From NCBI GenBank assembly GCA_042573625.1, contig JBHPCZ010000013.1:1-45423 (forward strand): a stretch of 45,423 nt of DNA. The letters run 5' to 3'. The notes beneath the pieces were generated by a model. That model ran no database searches. It saw only the letters and a program-made list of their open reading frames with translations, and was not told where the DNA came from. This document shows positions 16,677 through 25,843 of the stretch, one piece after another. The stretch is from JBHPCZ01 sp042573625 (GTDB lineage: Bacteria; Desulfobacterota; Desulfobacteria; Desulfobacterales; UBA11574). The position numbers and the translations under genes are program-made. Every line of letters begins with the position of its first letter. Position 1 is the first letter of the stretch.

Positions 16677-17216
16677 TCTATTCGTTTCCGAGAATTACGA
16701 TAAAGGTAAAAAGGATACAAGAAAAAAATCGAATATCATTCCGGTCACCAATAAATCCGGAAACGCTAAACATAACCTTTAAATATTCCTTTATACGGTG
16801 TCAAGGGGTTTTTTAATTTATTCTTCCTTTGCATCCCCTAAATTAACTTATTGAATATTATTCAAATAATGAATTCCATGCAGCAAGTTGAAAATAGATT
16901 AAATTCATATTCTTAAACCGATTTCGAAATCACTCCGTGAAGACTTTGGGCCATTTTGATAAACGTACTTGGCGAAGCGGAGCATAAATTTACCAGAGGC
17001 ATATAAAATTGGAACTGTTTGAGTCCTGCGAAGTAGGGCGAGTTTTCCAATTTTAGCAGAGCAAGCTCAGAACTTTACAGAATGGACAAATCAGCGAACA
17101 GAGGATTTCGAAATCAATATTTATTTCGTTTAATTCGTCAGCCTTTAGCCCTGCAGTCCCGCTTGCAGCGGGACAGGAAATTAGCAAGTTAAACAAAAGA
17201 ATAGTTGTGCCAATGT
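16677..17216. other. 540-bp gap with a structured element between two GATTTCGAAATC palindromes
   Basis: No gene was found. The perfect 12-base palindrome GATTTCGAAATC occurs at 16920-16931 and 17104-17115. Between them AAAATTGGAA (about 17006-17015) faces TTCCAATTTT (about 17054-17063), giving a hairpin with a GC-rich loop. A separate GTCCCGCT/AGCGGGAC hairpin lies at about 17156-17174, just after the stop of the minus-strand activase gene. It could be a small mobile element or a structured RNA. Confidence 0.35.
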
Positions 17217-20200
17217 TTATTGTAATCCTGCTTTTCCTTTGTTTTTGACCTCAAGCATACGGTGGTGCAGCCGCTCAGCCCTCAGGCAAAAGGTTTCCAG
17301 CTTTGCGTTGATCAGTTGGGGGAACGGAGAGCCGTCACTTTCAATCGCCAGGAAAGGCAGAGCGTCTACGTTCGTAAGGATGGCTCGAAGCGACGCATTG
17401 TTTGGATCTGTTGCCAACTTCCCTTCACGGCTCATCGCTTCGTTGAGAATGGCCTCAGACAGACGATTGGGCATGCAACCGAACGGACCAATGGCGATGA
17501 CGCCGCTCGCGTGTGATGCGATCTCTGTCAGAGAGCTTCCCACCGTTAGAACAGCTTCACCGGTCAGGTTTTGTGATATGTATGGCGCTGCGTTGCGAAT
17601 GATCGTATCGATATTGAGCGGTTCTGCCTGAACAAGCCCTGAGCGAGACAGTATGAGTTTAATACGCTTTTTGTCCCGAGCCATGGATCTCTTTTTAAGC
17701 ATAAAGGCCAGCTTCTTCATCTTTGACATTCCATTATCGACGAGATCTTTGTCTACCAGATAGTCGGCATAGAGTATCCACTCGGCAATCGGCGAACAGA
17801 CGGTGGCAAACCCGTTCTCCGCAAGATGCTCCGTCAAAAACTGTCGGGAAAGCGCGTCCCGTCGGACAAAAATCTCACCGATAAGTGAGATTGTCGGCAC
17901 TGCTTCCGGGGGTCCTTTCAAGGGAATTTGGCTGAATCGTTCTGCGGTTTGGATAAGCTTTGCTTCAAGCTTGGGAAAATCGGCTTTTTCCAGCTCCTTC
18001 AGAATCATGTCCCATTCTTCGTCGAAAATATGTATGGCTTCCCGGGCATCGGTTGCGTTGGCCAGTAACATGGATCGGATGTCTTCCATGGCATCGGATG
18101 CAACGACACTCCACCATACCTTTTTCCTGAAATCACTCCCCAAACCCAAGTAAGAGTTCTGTACCGTCAACGAAAAAGGAGCGACGTTCGGTATCCCGAG
18201 TCTTTTTATCAGATCCTCCATGAAAATATAATACTGTCCGAACCGGCATGGACCTGAGCTGGTGGGCATAAAGTAAACCAGCATTTCATCGTTATGTTTT
18301 GTATTTTGAATATAGTTCAGCAGGGTTCCGGTCGTGAGTATCAGGGGAAGGCATTCCTTACAGGAGGTGTTTGCCCGTCCCAGCTTCAGCACTGCTTCAT
18401 CAGATGGCGGGTGAACGACCGCATTAAAATCCATTCCACGAAAGATCGCTCCCAGCGCTTCTGAGGAAAGCTTTCCCATGGACGGAAGCAAAACGGTCAC
18501 TCGAGGGTCGGTCATGGGCAGGATCTCACCCGAAGATGTGATCACCGTAGCGACGCCGTTATCCAGCATTGTTCGGGCGGGAACAAATTTCCGTACTTTC
18601 TGAACGATCTTCTGCTCCGCTACCAGCTTACGGTATGCGTGAACAATATCTAAAAACGCTTCAATTCGAGTCTCCAGTCCCGCGTCTGCCGTGTGGCTGT
18701 CCAGCTCGAGCGTCAGGGAGGGTTTTCTACCCATGATATCCCTGAAGTATCCAATGACAAACGAATCCGGACCGCAGGAAAAATTAGAGATGAAGGTGCC
18801 AAACAGTTGGGGATGCCGTTTGACAAACCGGCCGGCCTTGAGTAACCGCTGCCCCATGCCCCAGTACATGTGACGCTTGCTCTTTTCGTCATTTACCGGA
18901 AGGAAATCGAGCGGCATGACCAAAACGCCTCTCGATGCAAACTTGTGGGGAATGCCCATGTGAGCCTCTTTAACAAATCCGTTGTACGGCCGGGCAAAAA
19001 TCACCACGGCAGCCGTGTCCGGGTCGGCCTCCAGCGCTTTGAGCGCGTTTATCCCGATCTCCTCCATCTCCGCCATGCATGCCTTCTGTTGCTGCAATGC
19101 CACATTAAAAGCTTTATCGGCCTCCTTCCGGCGCACTCCCATTTGAACCGCGGCCTCAACCAAAGGGGCCCTGGCCGTCTCCAGTCCTTTTGTCAGGTCC
19201 ACCAAGGGGGTCAAAATCTGGGTCCCTTTTCTTTTAAGTTCATCGAGTTTTGCGCGAAACGTGGCCTGAAGATAGAACGTTTCACCCTGGATAAACGGAC
19301 AAACCTGTGAACTGGAGTATCCGTCTAAAGCAGGAACCGCCTTGAAGTGGGGCAGAAAAATGTACTCCGGCGGATTCTTCATTTCGAGAAGCGAATAAAA
19401 AAAACCGTGGGTCAGCTCCGCCGGATAGCAAAAAGCGGCGTTTTTCCGGTCGATGCCTTCTTGAGAAGGCAACGCCGGCACAACCGGATCAAACCCCAGT
19501 TCAGCAAAAAACGTAGAATACAGCGGATAATACGTGTTGACCAAAAAACTTCGGTTGATGCCGATCCTTCCCCTGCGCCCGTCCCGGCTCGCCGCAGGGG
19601 CTTCCTGAACAGCGTCGCCGACCGGCTCGACACCGTATTTGTCAAATATAAGCCGCTCCCGGACCCGAACCAGATCCAGACTGTGAACATCGTATTTAAT
19701 GTTGTGTCGCAAATTATAGTACCGGTTACAGGCACCGCCAAATGAATACTTACTCCCTTCAATCTCGATAATCGCTATCTCGCAGCGCCGATCGCATTTC
19801 TCCTTCCCACCCTTGCATATGAAGGATTTCCCGTGTTTTACCTCTCTATCCGCCAGAATCTCCAGATCGAATTGATGACTCTCCAGAAGACCCCTTTCAA
19901 TTCTCTCTTTGACTTCCAGAGCCACACCAAAAGCACCCATGAGACCGGGTTCCGGAGGAACGATGATCGGCTTTCCCACAAGAGACGCCATGGCCAGCGG
20001 AACCGCTCGATTGTAACAGACACCGCCCTGCATGAAGACTTTTTCCCCCATCGGCCGGTTGCCCTTGACCCGATTCGAGTAGTTCATGCAGATGGAGTAG
20101 ACCAGCCCGGCTACGATGTCCTCGTGGCTGACTCCCTCGTGAATGGCGTTCTTGATGTCAGAGGTGATAAACGCAGCACACTGATCGTTGAAGTTGGGCG

Positions 20201-21680
20201 GATTCTCCCCTTTGAGAGCAATCCCTGCGATATCTTCCATTTTTACGCCCAGGGTTTCATATGCAGACTCTTCCAGAAATGAACCGGTACCGGCTGAACA
20301 GGCTTCGTTCATCGCATAATCCGAAGCCACCGCGTTGGTGATATAGGTGTATTTGGCGTCCTGTCCTCCAATTTCAAAGATGGTATCCACCTGAGGATCA
20401 AAATAAACGGCCGCTGCCGCATGAGCGATAATCTCATTGATAACACCATTTGTGAGTGCGTGAAGCCCGGCGATCTGACGACCGGAACCGCAAACGCCCA
20501 ACCCATCGATCGTTATCTCCGAGGGATCTATCACAGCCTTTACCTGGTCAAGGATGGACTGATAACATTGTCGGGAAGCCCCCACCGGATCCCCGCTGGT
20601 CAGCAAGTAAACGTGCGCCAGCATGGCATTATCCGACTTCCGGAGGAGAACCGCCTTGGTGGTCGTCGAGCCTACGTCAAGACCCAGAATGCATTCGTCA
20701 CCGGGACGGACCTCTCCCTTCTCAATGGTTTTAAATTCCACTCTATTTTCGAAATCCCGCAGGGGAGGAAGGGTATCAAATGATGCTGCGTCAGTACTGA
20801 AAAGCTCAGATATCCCGGGAAACTTGGAGGTATCATTTTCCAGGCCCCATAGGGCGGCGCCCAGCGCCTCAAAATAGGGGGCTTCTTCAGGAACAATCAA
20901 ATTGGATATCTCTTTACGCAAATTCTCGATCATCATGCGGTTGTGTGCCGAACCGCCGGTTATCATGATGTTCTGCCGATCTATCCTTTTTAAAAGTTCC
21001 AGGATTTTATCCGCCATCATCTTGCAAAGCCCGGCAGTAACCTTTGACTTTGGTACACCTTTATTGGTGGCATGGGTACAGTCGGATTTGCAGAAAACAG
21101 AACACCGCCCGGAAACGTGATGGGGTTCTATCTCAGAAGCCCACTGGGCTGCTTCTTCCAGTGTCACATCCATCCTGCGCAACTGTTGAAGAAAGAATTC
21201 GCCGGTACCCGAAGCGCATTTGTTTCCAGTAACAACGTTGGAGATCTGACCGAACCGGTCCAAAACATAGACCATAAAGGTCTCGCCGCCCGCGGAAATG
21301 ACAGCCGGGATCGATACATCCGGCGGTTTCACAAATTGGTACGCATATTCCACCGCCTCGGGTTCGGATATAGAGGAAAGGTTCACATAGTTGCGGAATT
21401 TCCGTCCGGTGGCGACGATCCGGTCAAATGAATCCATGTCGAGACGTTCAATAGCGGAAAGCAGGGTCTTTTTTGGGTCCCCCTCGTGAACGTGGAGTGA
21501 ATAGTCGGCGACCCGAGGCGTCTTTTTCGATGGTGTTGGATTTCCATCAACAGAACCCAGCTCTTGTTCTATCTGAACAATGGAAACCGTGGATGCACCC
21601 AGGCACAGACCCAATGACCTGATCTTTCCGGGCAACCGTTTTCCCGAACCGGATTCTCCACTTGAATTTTTATTATCCAT
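17217..21680 (-). CDS. CoA-enzyme activase with double ASKHA and dehydratase-like domains
   Basis: 1487 residues. It contains two BcrA/BadF/HgdC-type ATPase modules. The first (about 25-300) has KCASGTGEFF and SGRCSVFCKSD. The second (about 325-600) begins ILGLDVGSTTTKAVLL and has ACSAGTGSFLEES and NDQCAAFITSDI; the paired Cys are the positions that hold the bridging 4Fe-4S cluster in HgdC. A DUF2229 region (about 715-940, GRRGRIGINRSFLVNTYYPLYSTFF) and a HgdB-like part (SFSCGPDSFVIGYF, SSGPCRFGQYY) follow. Such proteins couple ATP hydrolysis to low-potential electron transfer to 2-hydroxyacyl-CoA dehydratase or benzoyl-CoA reductase type enzymes. The partner is not in the window. Confidence 0.92.
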   Translation of the reverse strand: MDNKNSSGESGSGKRLPGKIRSLGLCLGASTVSIVQIEQELGSVDGNPTPSKKTPRVADYSLHVHEGDPKKTLLSAIERLDMDSFDRIVATGRKFRNYVNLSSISEPEAVEYAYQFVKPPDVSIPAVISAGGETFMVYVLDRFGQISNVVTGNKCASGTGEFFLQQLRRMDVTLEEAAQWASEIEPHHVSGRCSVFCKSDCTHATNKGVPKSKVTAGLCKMMADKILELLKRIDRQNIMITGGSAHNRMMIENLRKEISNLIVPEEAPYFEALGAALWGLENDTSKFPGISELFSTDAASFDTLPPLRDFENRVEFKTIEKGEVRPGDECILGLDVGSTTTKAVLLRKSDNAMLAHVYLLTSGDPVGASRQCYQSILDQVKAVIDPSEITIDGLGVCGSGRQIAGLHALTNGVINEIIAHAAAAVYFDPQVDTIFEIGGQDAKYTYITNAVASDYAMNEACSAGTGSFLEESAYETLGVKMEDIAGIALKGENPPNFNDQCAAFITSDIKNAIHEGVSHEDIVAGLVYSICMNYSNRVKGNRPMGEKVFMQGGVCYNRAVPLAMASLVGKPIIVPPEPGLMGAFGVALEVKERIERGLLESHQFDLEILADREVKHGKSFICKGGKEKCDRRCEIAIIEIEGSKYSFGGACNRYYNLRHNIKYDVHSLDLVRVRERLIFDKYGVEPVGDAVQEAPAASRDGRRGRIGINRSFLVNTYYPLYSTFFAELGFDPVVPALPSQEGIDRKNAAFCYPAELTHGFFYSLLEMKNPPEYIFLPHFKAVPALDGYSSSQVCPFIQGETFYLQATFRAKLDELKRKGTQILTPLVDLTKGLETARAPLVEAAVQMGVRRKEADKAFNVALQQQKACMAEMEEIGINALKALEADPDTAAVVIFARPYNGFVKEAHMGIPHKFASRGVLVMPLDFLPVNDEKSKRHMYWGMGQRLLKAGRFVKRHPQLFGTFISNFSCGPDSFVIGYFRDIMGRKPSLTLELDSHTADAGLETRIEAFLDIVHAYRKLVAEQKIVQKVRKFVPARTMLDNGVATVITSSGEILPMTDPRVTVLLPSMGKLSSEALGAIFRGMDFNAVVHPPSDEAVLKLGRANTSCKECLPLILTTGTLLNYIQNTKHNDEMLVYFMPTSSGPCRFGQYYIFMEDLIKRLGIPNVAPFSLTVQNSYLGLGSDFRKKVWWSVVASDAMEDIRSMLLANATDAREAIHIFDEEWDMILKELEKADFPKLEAKLIQTAERFSQIPLKGPPEAVPTISLIGEIFVRRDALSRQFLTEHLAENGFATVCSPIAEWILYADYLVDKDLVDNGMSKMKKLAFMLKKRSMARDKKRIKLILSRSGLVQAEPLNIDTIIRNAAPYISQNLTGEAVLTVGSSLTEIASHASGVIAIGPFGCMPNRLSEAILNEAMSREGKLATDPNNASLRAILTNVDALPFLAIESDGSPFPQLINAKLETFCLRAERLHHRMLEVKNKGKAGLQ

Positions 21681-22026
21681 CGTAAAAGTCGTTTTTAGAA
21701 CTTTACGAAATCGTCATTATTAAGAAAAACGTAAAAAATCAGACGTTTCACAATACCGCCATTTTTAATAACAAGTACTAATAAGACCAAAAATGTGAAG
21801 CGGGAGTATAAGAGAATCTCATTCGTATGTCAAAGAAAAACAATAAGATTCTACTCTTTGGGGCATCTATCTTTCCGGTGTAACAAGAGAATTGTTTTCT
21901 TAATTTTGCGATTTTGTGTTGAAAGTTGAACCGAAACAGCGGGCGCATTCCCTGTTCCGGCTTGACGGGACTGTGCCGTACGATTCAATATCGGATCCTC
22001 TGAAATCTTTTTCTGAAAGATTGGGC
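21681..22026. other. 346-bp gap, nothing recognised
   Basis: AT-rich upstream region of the activase gene and downstream of the ArsR gene. No ORF, clear promoter or hairpin with a T-run was found. Confidence 0.4.
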
Positions 22027-22365
22027 TTACCTCTCTTCAAGATATCGCTTTAAGAGCGATGTATAATATTCGATAACACCTTCAAGAATGCAGTAGCAGA
22101 CATATGGTCCGTCAACCTCGCCCTGTATCCATCCTGTTTCTTTAAGAATTTTAAGATGTTGTGAGACGCTGGACTGTGCCAGAGGAAGCGCATTGACAAT
22201 ATCACCGCAAACACACCTTGCTTTGGGCGGTTTGTTTGCCAGAATGCGAACAATCTCAACCCGTGCGGGGTGGGCAAGCCCCTTGGAAAGGTCGGTCAAT
22301 CTTCTGGTACACTCATCGGGAGGCAATTTGTTAAAATCAAATGTACTTTTTTCATTTATCATCAT
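22027..22365 (-). CDS. ArsR-family metalloregulator
   Basis: 112 residues from ATG 22365 (MMINEKST...); the frame is open further upstream but that part overlaps the arsM end. The winged-helix core reads RRLTDLSKGLAHPARVEIVRILA...CVCGDIVNALPLAQSSVSQHLKILKETGWIQGEVDGPYVCYCI. The CVC pair at the start of the recognition region is the classic As(III)-sensing arrangement of ArsR/SmtB proteins. It lies 22 bases behind the arsM stop in the same direction, so it probably represses its own operon and is released by arsenite. No operator was identified. Confidence 0.88.
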   Translation of the reverse strand: MMINEKSTFDFNKLPPDECTRRLTDLSKGLAHPARVEIVRILANKPPKARCVCGDIVNALPLAQSSVSQHLKILKETGWIQGEVDGPYVCYCILEGVIEYYTSLLKRYLEER

Positions 22366-22387
22366 TAATGTGTCCGTTACTTTTGCC

Positions 22388-23191
22388 TTAACTATCCGGG
22401 TGGGGTTTTCTGGCGGTAATGTATGCTGAAAACACCATTTGCTCTGTCCCAACGCCAAGGTTCCACCCTTTGATTATTTCTTCGCTTCTATCCTTCTTGG
22501 TAATGGTCACGGTTTCAAAACCCAACTCATCAAGAATCTGTCTCACCTTGTCCGGTGGGATCGCACCGGACACTCACCCTGTATATGCCGCCGGGTTGTC
22601 TCTGATTTCCTTGGGTATTTCTCCTGAGCGAACAACGTCCGAAATGCTGATTCGTCCTCCCGGTTTCAACACTCTGAACATCTCTGTATAGACAGCTTTT
22701 TTGTCAGGCGAAAGATTGATGACACAGTTAGACAGAATCACATCCACAACATCATCCGGAATGGGTAATTTCTCTATCTCTCCCAATCGAAATTCGACAT
22801 TGTTTATACGAAGTCTTTCAGCGTTCAGCTTTGCGCTGTTTACCATTTCCGATGTCATATCGACACCGATAACTTTACCGTTTTGTCCCACCCGTTTTGC
22901 CGCCAAAAACGCATCAAACCCGGCACCGCTACCTAAATCGAGCACCGTTTCTCCGGGTTTCAAATCCGCCATGGTTAAAGGGTTCCCACACCCAAGACCG
23001 AGGTTGGCCTCGCCCAAACCAATGGCAAGCTCCTCATTTGTATAGTCCAGCTTCCTGCCCAAATCCAAGATGTTTGCCGGTTGTGAAGAATCGCCGCAGC
23101 ACGCGTTCGAGCAACCGGTCCCATCGGGTTGGACGACCTTTGCATAACGTTCCCTTACCATATTTCTAATTTTATCTTTAGATGATCCCAT
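22388..23191 (-). CDS. arsM: arsenite methyltransferase, probable selenoprotein (Sec206)
   Basis: 267 residues if the in-frame TGA (22574-22576) is read as selenocysteine. The S-adenosylmethionine-dependent fold is clear: ETVLDLGSGAGFDAFLAA, VIGVDMTSEMV, LSNCVINLSPDKKAVYTEMFRVLKPGGRISISDVV. Cys-rich GCSNACCGDSS lies at the N-terminus. At the TGA, relatives read AYxGCVSGA; the Cys is one of the As(III)-binding residues (C174 in the Cyanidioschyzon enzyme). The same frame continues to a normal ArsM end (EEIIKGWNLGVG...FSAYITARKP). A hairpin with a GG-starting loop lies 20 bases after TGA. It methylates arsenite. It is upstream of ArsR and downstream of a rhodanese/MauE pair. Confidence 0.82.
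22540..22576 (-). promoter_or_regulatory. predicted bacterial SECIS of arsM
   Basis: Counting from the T of TGA on the minus strand, CACC (20-23) pairs with GGTG (30-33) around the loop GGACAA, with a further TC/GA pair beyond one mismatch. The loop begins with GG 20 bases past the codon, inside the 16-37-base range known for bacterial SECIS elements. A competing perfect 8-bp stem (GTCCGGTG/CACCGGAC) overlaps it with a closer loop. Confidence 0.6.
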
Positions 23192-23410
23192 ATTTTCCCT
23201 TTATGTAATCGTTTATCGACGATTTGCGATGATACGTGCAAAGTGCTTCTTTGTCAAGCCAATGTAAAGAATCCGGAGGCCGAGGACCCGGCTTTGGTTT
23301 ATCCCTGGAAGGAGCCTGAGAGTGTCATATACCTTGAGGTGCAATAACGTATATAATTTCGTGCACTTAGAACTGCCGCAATTATTACAGGCATTATTTG
23401 AACCGCAGAA

Positions 23411-23475
23411 TTTCGAACAAGGAAGGTCGAATTTTGAAGGAACGCTTCATCCTTCTTCGGTTCCTTGTTCGACAT
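23411..23475. repeat. AAGGAA...TTCGA palindromic repeat
   Basis: TCGAACAAGGAA (23413-23424) and TTCCTTGTTCGA (23461-23472) form a 12-bp stem with an inner GAAGGA/TCCTTC stem. Similar words recur at 28972-29125. It lies 12 bases after the stop of the MauE-like gene and may also serve as its transcript end. Confidence 0.6.
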
Positions 23476-23483
23476 TCGACATT

Positions 23484-23975
23484 TCAAGGAGAAATCGTTT
23501 TCAATAGACTCCCGGTCTGGCGAATACACCATTTCCGACGCCTGCCATAAAAAAGCAGCTGCATTCCCAATATAAAAAAGATGACATCCCGAACAAGAAC
23601 CTGCACCGCGGAATAGGTGTATCCGGCATCATCAAAGGAAAAACAGCCGCAGTCGAATTGATGCCCCCTTACCAGGTTAATGGAAACGGCAATGATAAAT
23701 GCCAGAAGCATTCCATTGATAACACATGCGGCGGATCTTGGATAGAAGCCAAGAATGAGGAAGAGGCCTGAAAAAAATTCGAAAAAGGGGAGAACAATAG
23801 CGATCAGGTTAATGGCGTAATCTGGAAAGAGGTAGTAACCGTAAATGATTTTTGCAAAATGCTCCGGATCTATAATTTTGTGACAACTTGCATAAATAAA
23901 ACTTACGCCGAGGACCCAGCGCAAAGTGAGTTCGATCCAGCTGTTGAAAAATATAATTTCGCTACTTCTCTTCAA
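23484..23975 (-). CDS. MauE/DoxX-like membrane protein
   Basis: 163 residues with four predicted membrane helices (about 12-32, 48-76, 83-104, 122-143). The methylamine-utilisation MauE signature region is visible as SINLVRGHQFDCGCFSFDDAGYTY with the CGC pair. MauE/DoxX proteins of this type are thought to help disulfide or thiol handling at the membrane. It overlaps the upstream rhodanese gene by 14 bases, so the two are translated together. The pairing points to membrane thiol or sulfur transfer. Confidence 0.8.
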   Translation of the reverse strand: MKRSSEIIFFNSWIELTLRWVLGVSFIYASCHKIIDPEHFAKIIYGYYLFPDYAINLIAIVLPFFEFFSGLFLILGFYPRSAACVINGMLLAFIIAVSINLVRGHQFDCGCFSFDDAGYTYSAVQVLVRDVIFFILGMQLLFYGRRRKWCIRQTGSLLKTISP

Positions 23976-24462
23976 TGGGATAACCCTTCTCTAACCACCC
24001 CGGATATCCGTCAATAAACACGCTGATTTGCGTATAGCCTTCCTCAAAAAGGTATTGTGCCAGTTCATGACTGTCTTCACATTCTCGCCCGGAACAATAG
24101 GTAACAATCCAGGTGGAAGTTGGATATTCTTTTTTAAACTGATGAATCAGTTCATCAAATCGGTTGACGGGAAGAGATATTGCCCCCTCGATATGAGCAT
24201 CATCGTATAAATCTCTGTCCCGGGCATCTAAAAATAGAGCTGCCCCGCTGGCATGAATTTTTTGTGCCTGGTCCACATCCTGTATTTCAAGTTCGCGGAC
24301 GACAACATCATTTTTTGATTTAGCGGTGATCACCCCTTTTGACGCATCCCACTCACCGAAAAGAGCAATCCCTTTAGGAGATAAGAGGTTTACTGTAAAG
24401 GCGACAAAAATGGAAAGGCCCAAGAGAATAACAAGCTCTTTTGCGATATCTTTATATGGCAT
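23962..24462 (-). CDS. membrane-anchored rhodanese-domain protein
   Basis: 166 residues. An N-terminal membrane helix (about 8-27) is followed by a rhodanese domain: FLDARDRDLYDDAHIEGAISLPV (77-99), active loop YCSGRECEDS with C123 and C128 (CxxxxC), and IDGYPGWLEKGYP at the end. It probably carries persulfide or acts as a thiol relay outside the cytoplasm. It is coupled to the MauE-like gene. The CxxxxC loop is the same motif seen as TGA-x4-TGA in the rhodanese-DsbD gene at 36568-38301, which helps interpret those TGA codons. Confidence 0.85.
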   Translation of the reverse strand: MPYKDIAKELVILLGLSIFVAFTVNLLSPKGIALFGEWDASKGVITAKSKNDVVVRELEIQDVDQAQKIHASGAALFLDARDRDLYDDAHIEGAISLPVNRFDELIHQFKKEYPTSTWIVTYCSGRECEDSHELAQYLFEEGYTQISVFIDGYPGWLEKGYPIEEK

Positions 24463-24630
24463 ATCACTTTTTACAAATCTTTATAGTGTACTATTTAGGT
24501 TCTAATAACAAATGATTATCACAAAAAGTGCAGGGTTTCAACAATAGACAAATCGAAAATCTTCTGATAATAAAGACGCTTTAGCCGATTTATTTGACCA
24601 AAACTCGAACAAACGATGTATGGCTTATTT

Positions 24631-24665
24631 CCCATCCAGCATCCAGGATCAAGCATCGAGCATCA
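24631..24665. repeat. GATGCTGGAT-type repeat, single arm
   Basis: CATCCAGCATCCAGGATCAAGCATCGAGCATC, half of the palindromic family seen at 6601 and 42892. Confidence 0.55.
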
Positions 24666-24742
24666 ATAGGCCTCCTCGGCTTGAGGCGTAAATTCGCTAT
24701 TATTTAACCGGTTACGCTTGCGAATCGACTTAACTGTAAAAC

Positions 24743-25843
24743 ATGAATTTATCAATGAACGCCACGGATAAGAAGCTTAAAAACTTACTTCAACAGCTCT
24801 CTCTGGGGCCAGCAGTGAAACCATTAAACCTGCTTGAAGAAAGAGAAGCCTTCCTGCATCCGCGGTTGCCATTAAGGAGAAAATCCCCTGTCTTTAAATA
24901 TGAAAACTCTCCCTCAAAATGGGCTGGTTTTAAACCATTTATCTCTCTTGAATCTATCGACGCGCCGGAAGATGTCATCGATATCTACAATGAAAAACTC
25001 CAGGAACTGGACATTGCGAGAAAAATGTTTTCCTCTGTCGGTAGTGACAGGTTTACAGATTATTCTATCCAAATTTTCGGCGCTCCCTCCACTGACGATG
25101 CGAATCAGGCACGCAAAGTCCTCGAAAAATTATCGGACGTTGCTCCACCAGAACGGAACTGCTCTGCGAAAGAATTTGCGAACTTACTCGAGGCTCGTTT
25201 GGAAAAACTTGGCATCACCATGAATATTAAGATAGTACCCTCAATGGTGACAAAAATATGGGTCGATAGCGTTTCCCGTACAATCCATCTTGACCAGAAT
25301 ACCCTTTTTGCGCCACAGGAAGTAAGACGCCTTCTGGTGCATGAGATTAATGTTCATGCCGTCCGCATTCACAATGGTTCTTGCCTGCCGTGGGGCGTTT
25401 TCTCCTTGGGCACGTCTGGATACAGGGAAGCCGAAGAAGGACTTGCGGTGCACCATGAACGTCAATCCGGACACCTTTATCCCTTCCAGGAAAAAATTTA
25501 CGCAGGACGTTGCCTGGCGGTATACCTGTCGCTCTCAGCCGGTTTTGCAGATGTTTTTGAAGAACTTCTTTTGTATTTCGATGAGAAAACAGCCTACTCA
25601 ATTGTTGAACGGATAAAGAGGGGACTGACAGATACTTCCCATCCCGGCGCACTGACAAAAGAATTCCATTACTTCACGGGCCCCAACAGGGTTCGGTCTT
25701 ACCTTCAAAACGGGGGCAATATCCAAAACCTTATGGGTGGGAAAATCGCATTCAAACACGCAAAAGTAATGGCTATGTTGGTGCGAAACAGGCACGTGGA
25801 CACCTCGAAATGGATTTTCCCAGAGAGAATACCCGATGATTAA
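24743..25843 (+). CDS. DUF1704 (QEGLA/MATCAP-like) metallopeptidase
   Basis: 366 residues. The family is known as flavohemoglobin expression-modulating QEGLA protein; its eukaryotic relative MATCAP is a metallopeptidase removing C-terminal Tyr from tubulin. Visible motifs: LLVHEINVHAVR with HExxxH (200-205) and EEGLAVHHER (231-240), a variant of QEGLA with the third zinc ligand region. It is cytoplasmic. Its last bases overlap the next gene by 8, so it is coupled to two ATP-grasp proteins. I infer that it cleaves a residue or peptide that the ATP-grasp enzymes attach. Confidence 0.82.
   Translation: MNLSMNATDKKLKNLLQQLSLGPAVKPLNLLEEREAFLHPRLPLRRKSPVFKYENSPSKWAGFKPFISLESIDAPEDVIDIYNEKLQELDIARKMFSSVGSDRFTDYSIQIFGAPSTDDANQARKVLEKLSDVAPPERNCSAKEFANLLEARLEKLGITMNIKIVPSMVTKIWVDSVSRTIHLDQNTLFAPQEVRRLLVHEINVHAVRIHNGSCLPWGVFSLGTSGYREAEEGLAVHHERQSGHLYPFQEKIYAGRCLAVYLSLSAGFADVFEELLLYFDEKTAYSIVERIKRGLTDTSHPGALTKEFHYFTGPNRVRSYLQNGGNIQNLMGGKIAFKHAKVMAMLVRNRHVDTSKWIFPERIPDD

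Noticed and set aside
19833..20282. Long open frames opposite the CoA-enzyme activase
   Set aside because: They lie antisense to a well-supported gene with clear domains and have no recognisable content.
22388..22573. Separate 61-residue ORF behind the short ArsM frame
   Set aside because: It is the continuation of ArsM in the same frame behind an in-frame TGA, not a gene of its own.
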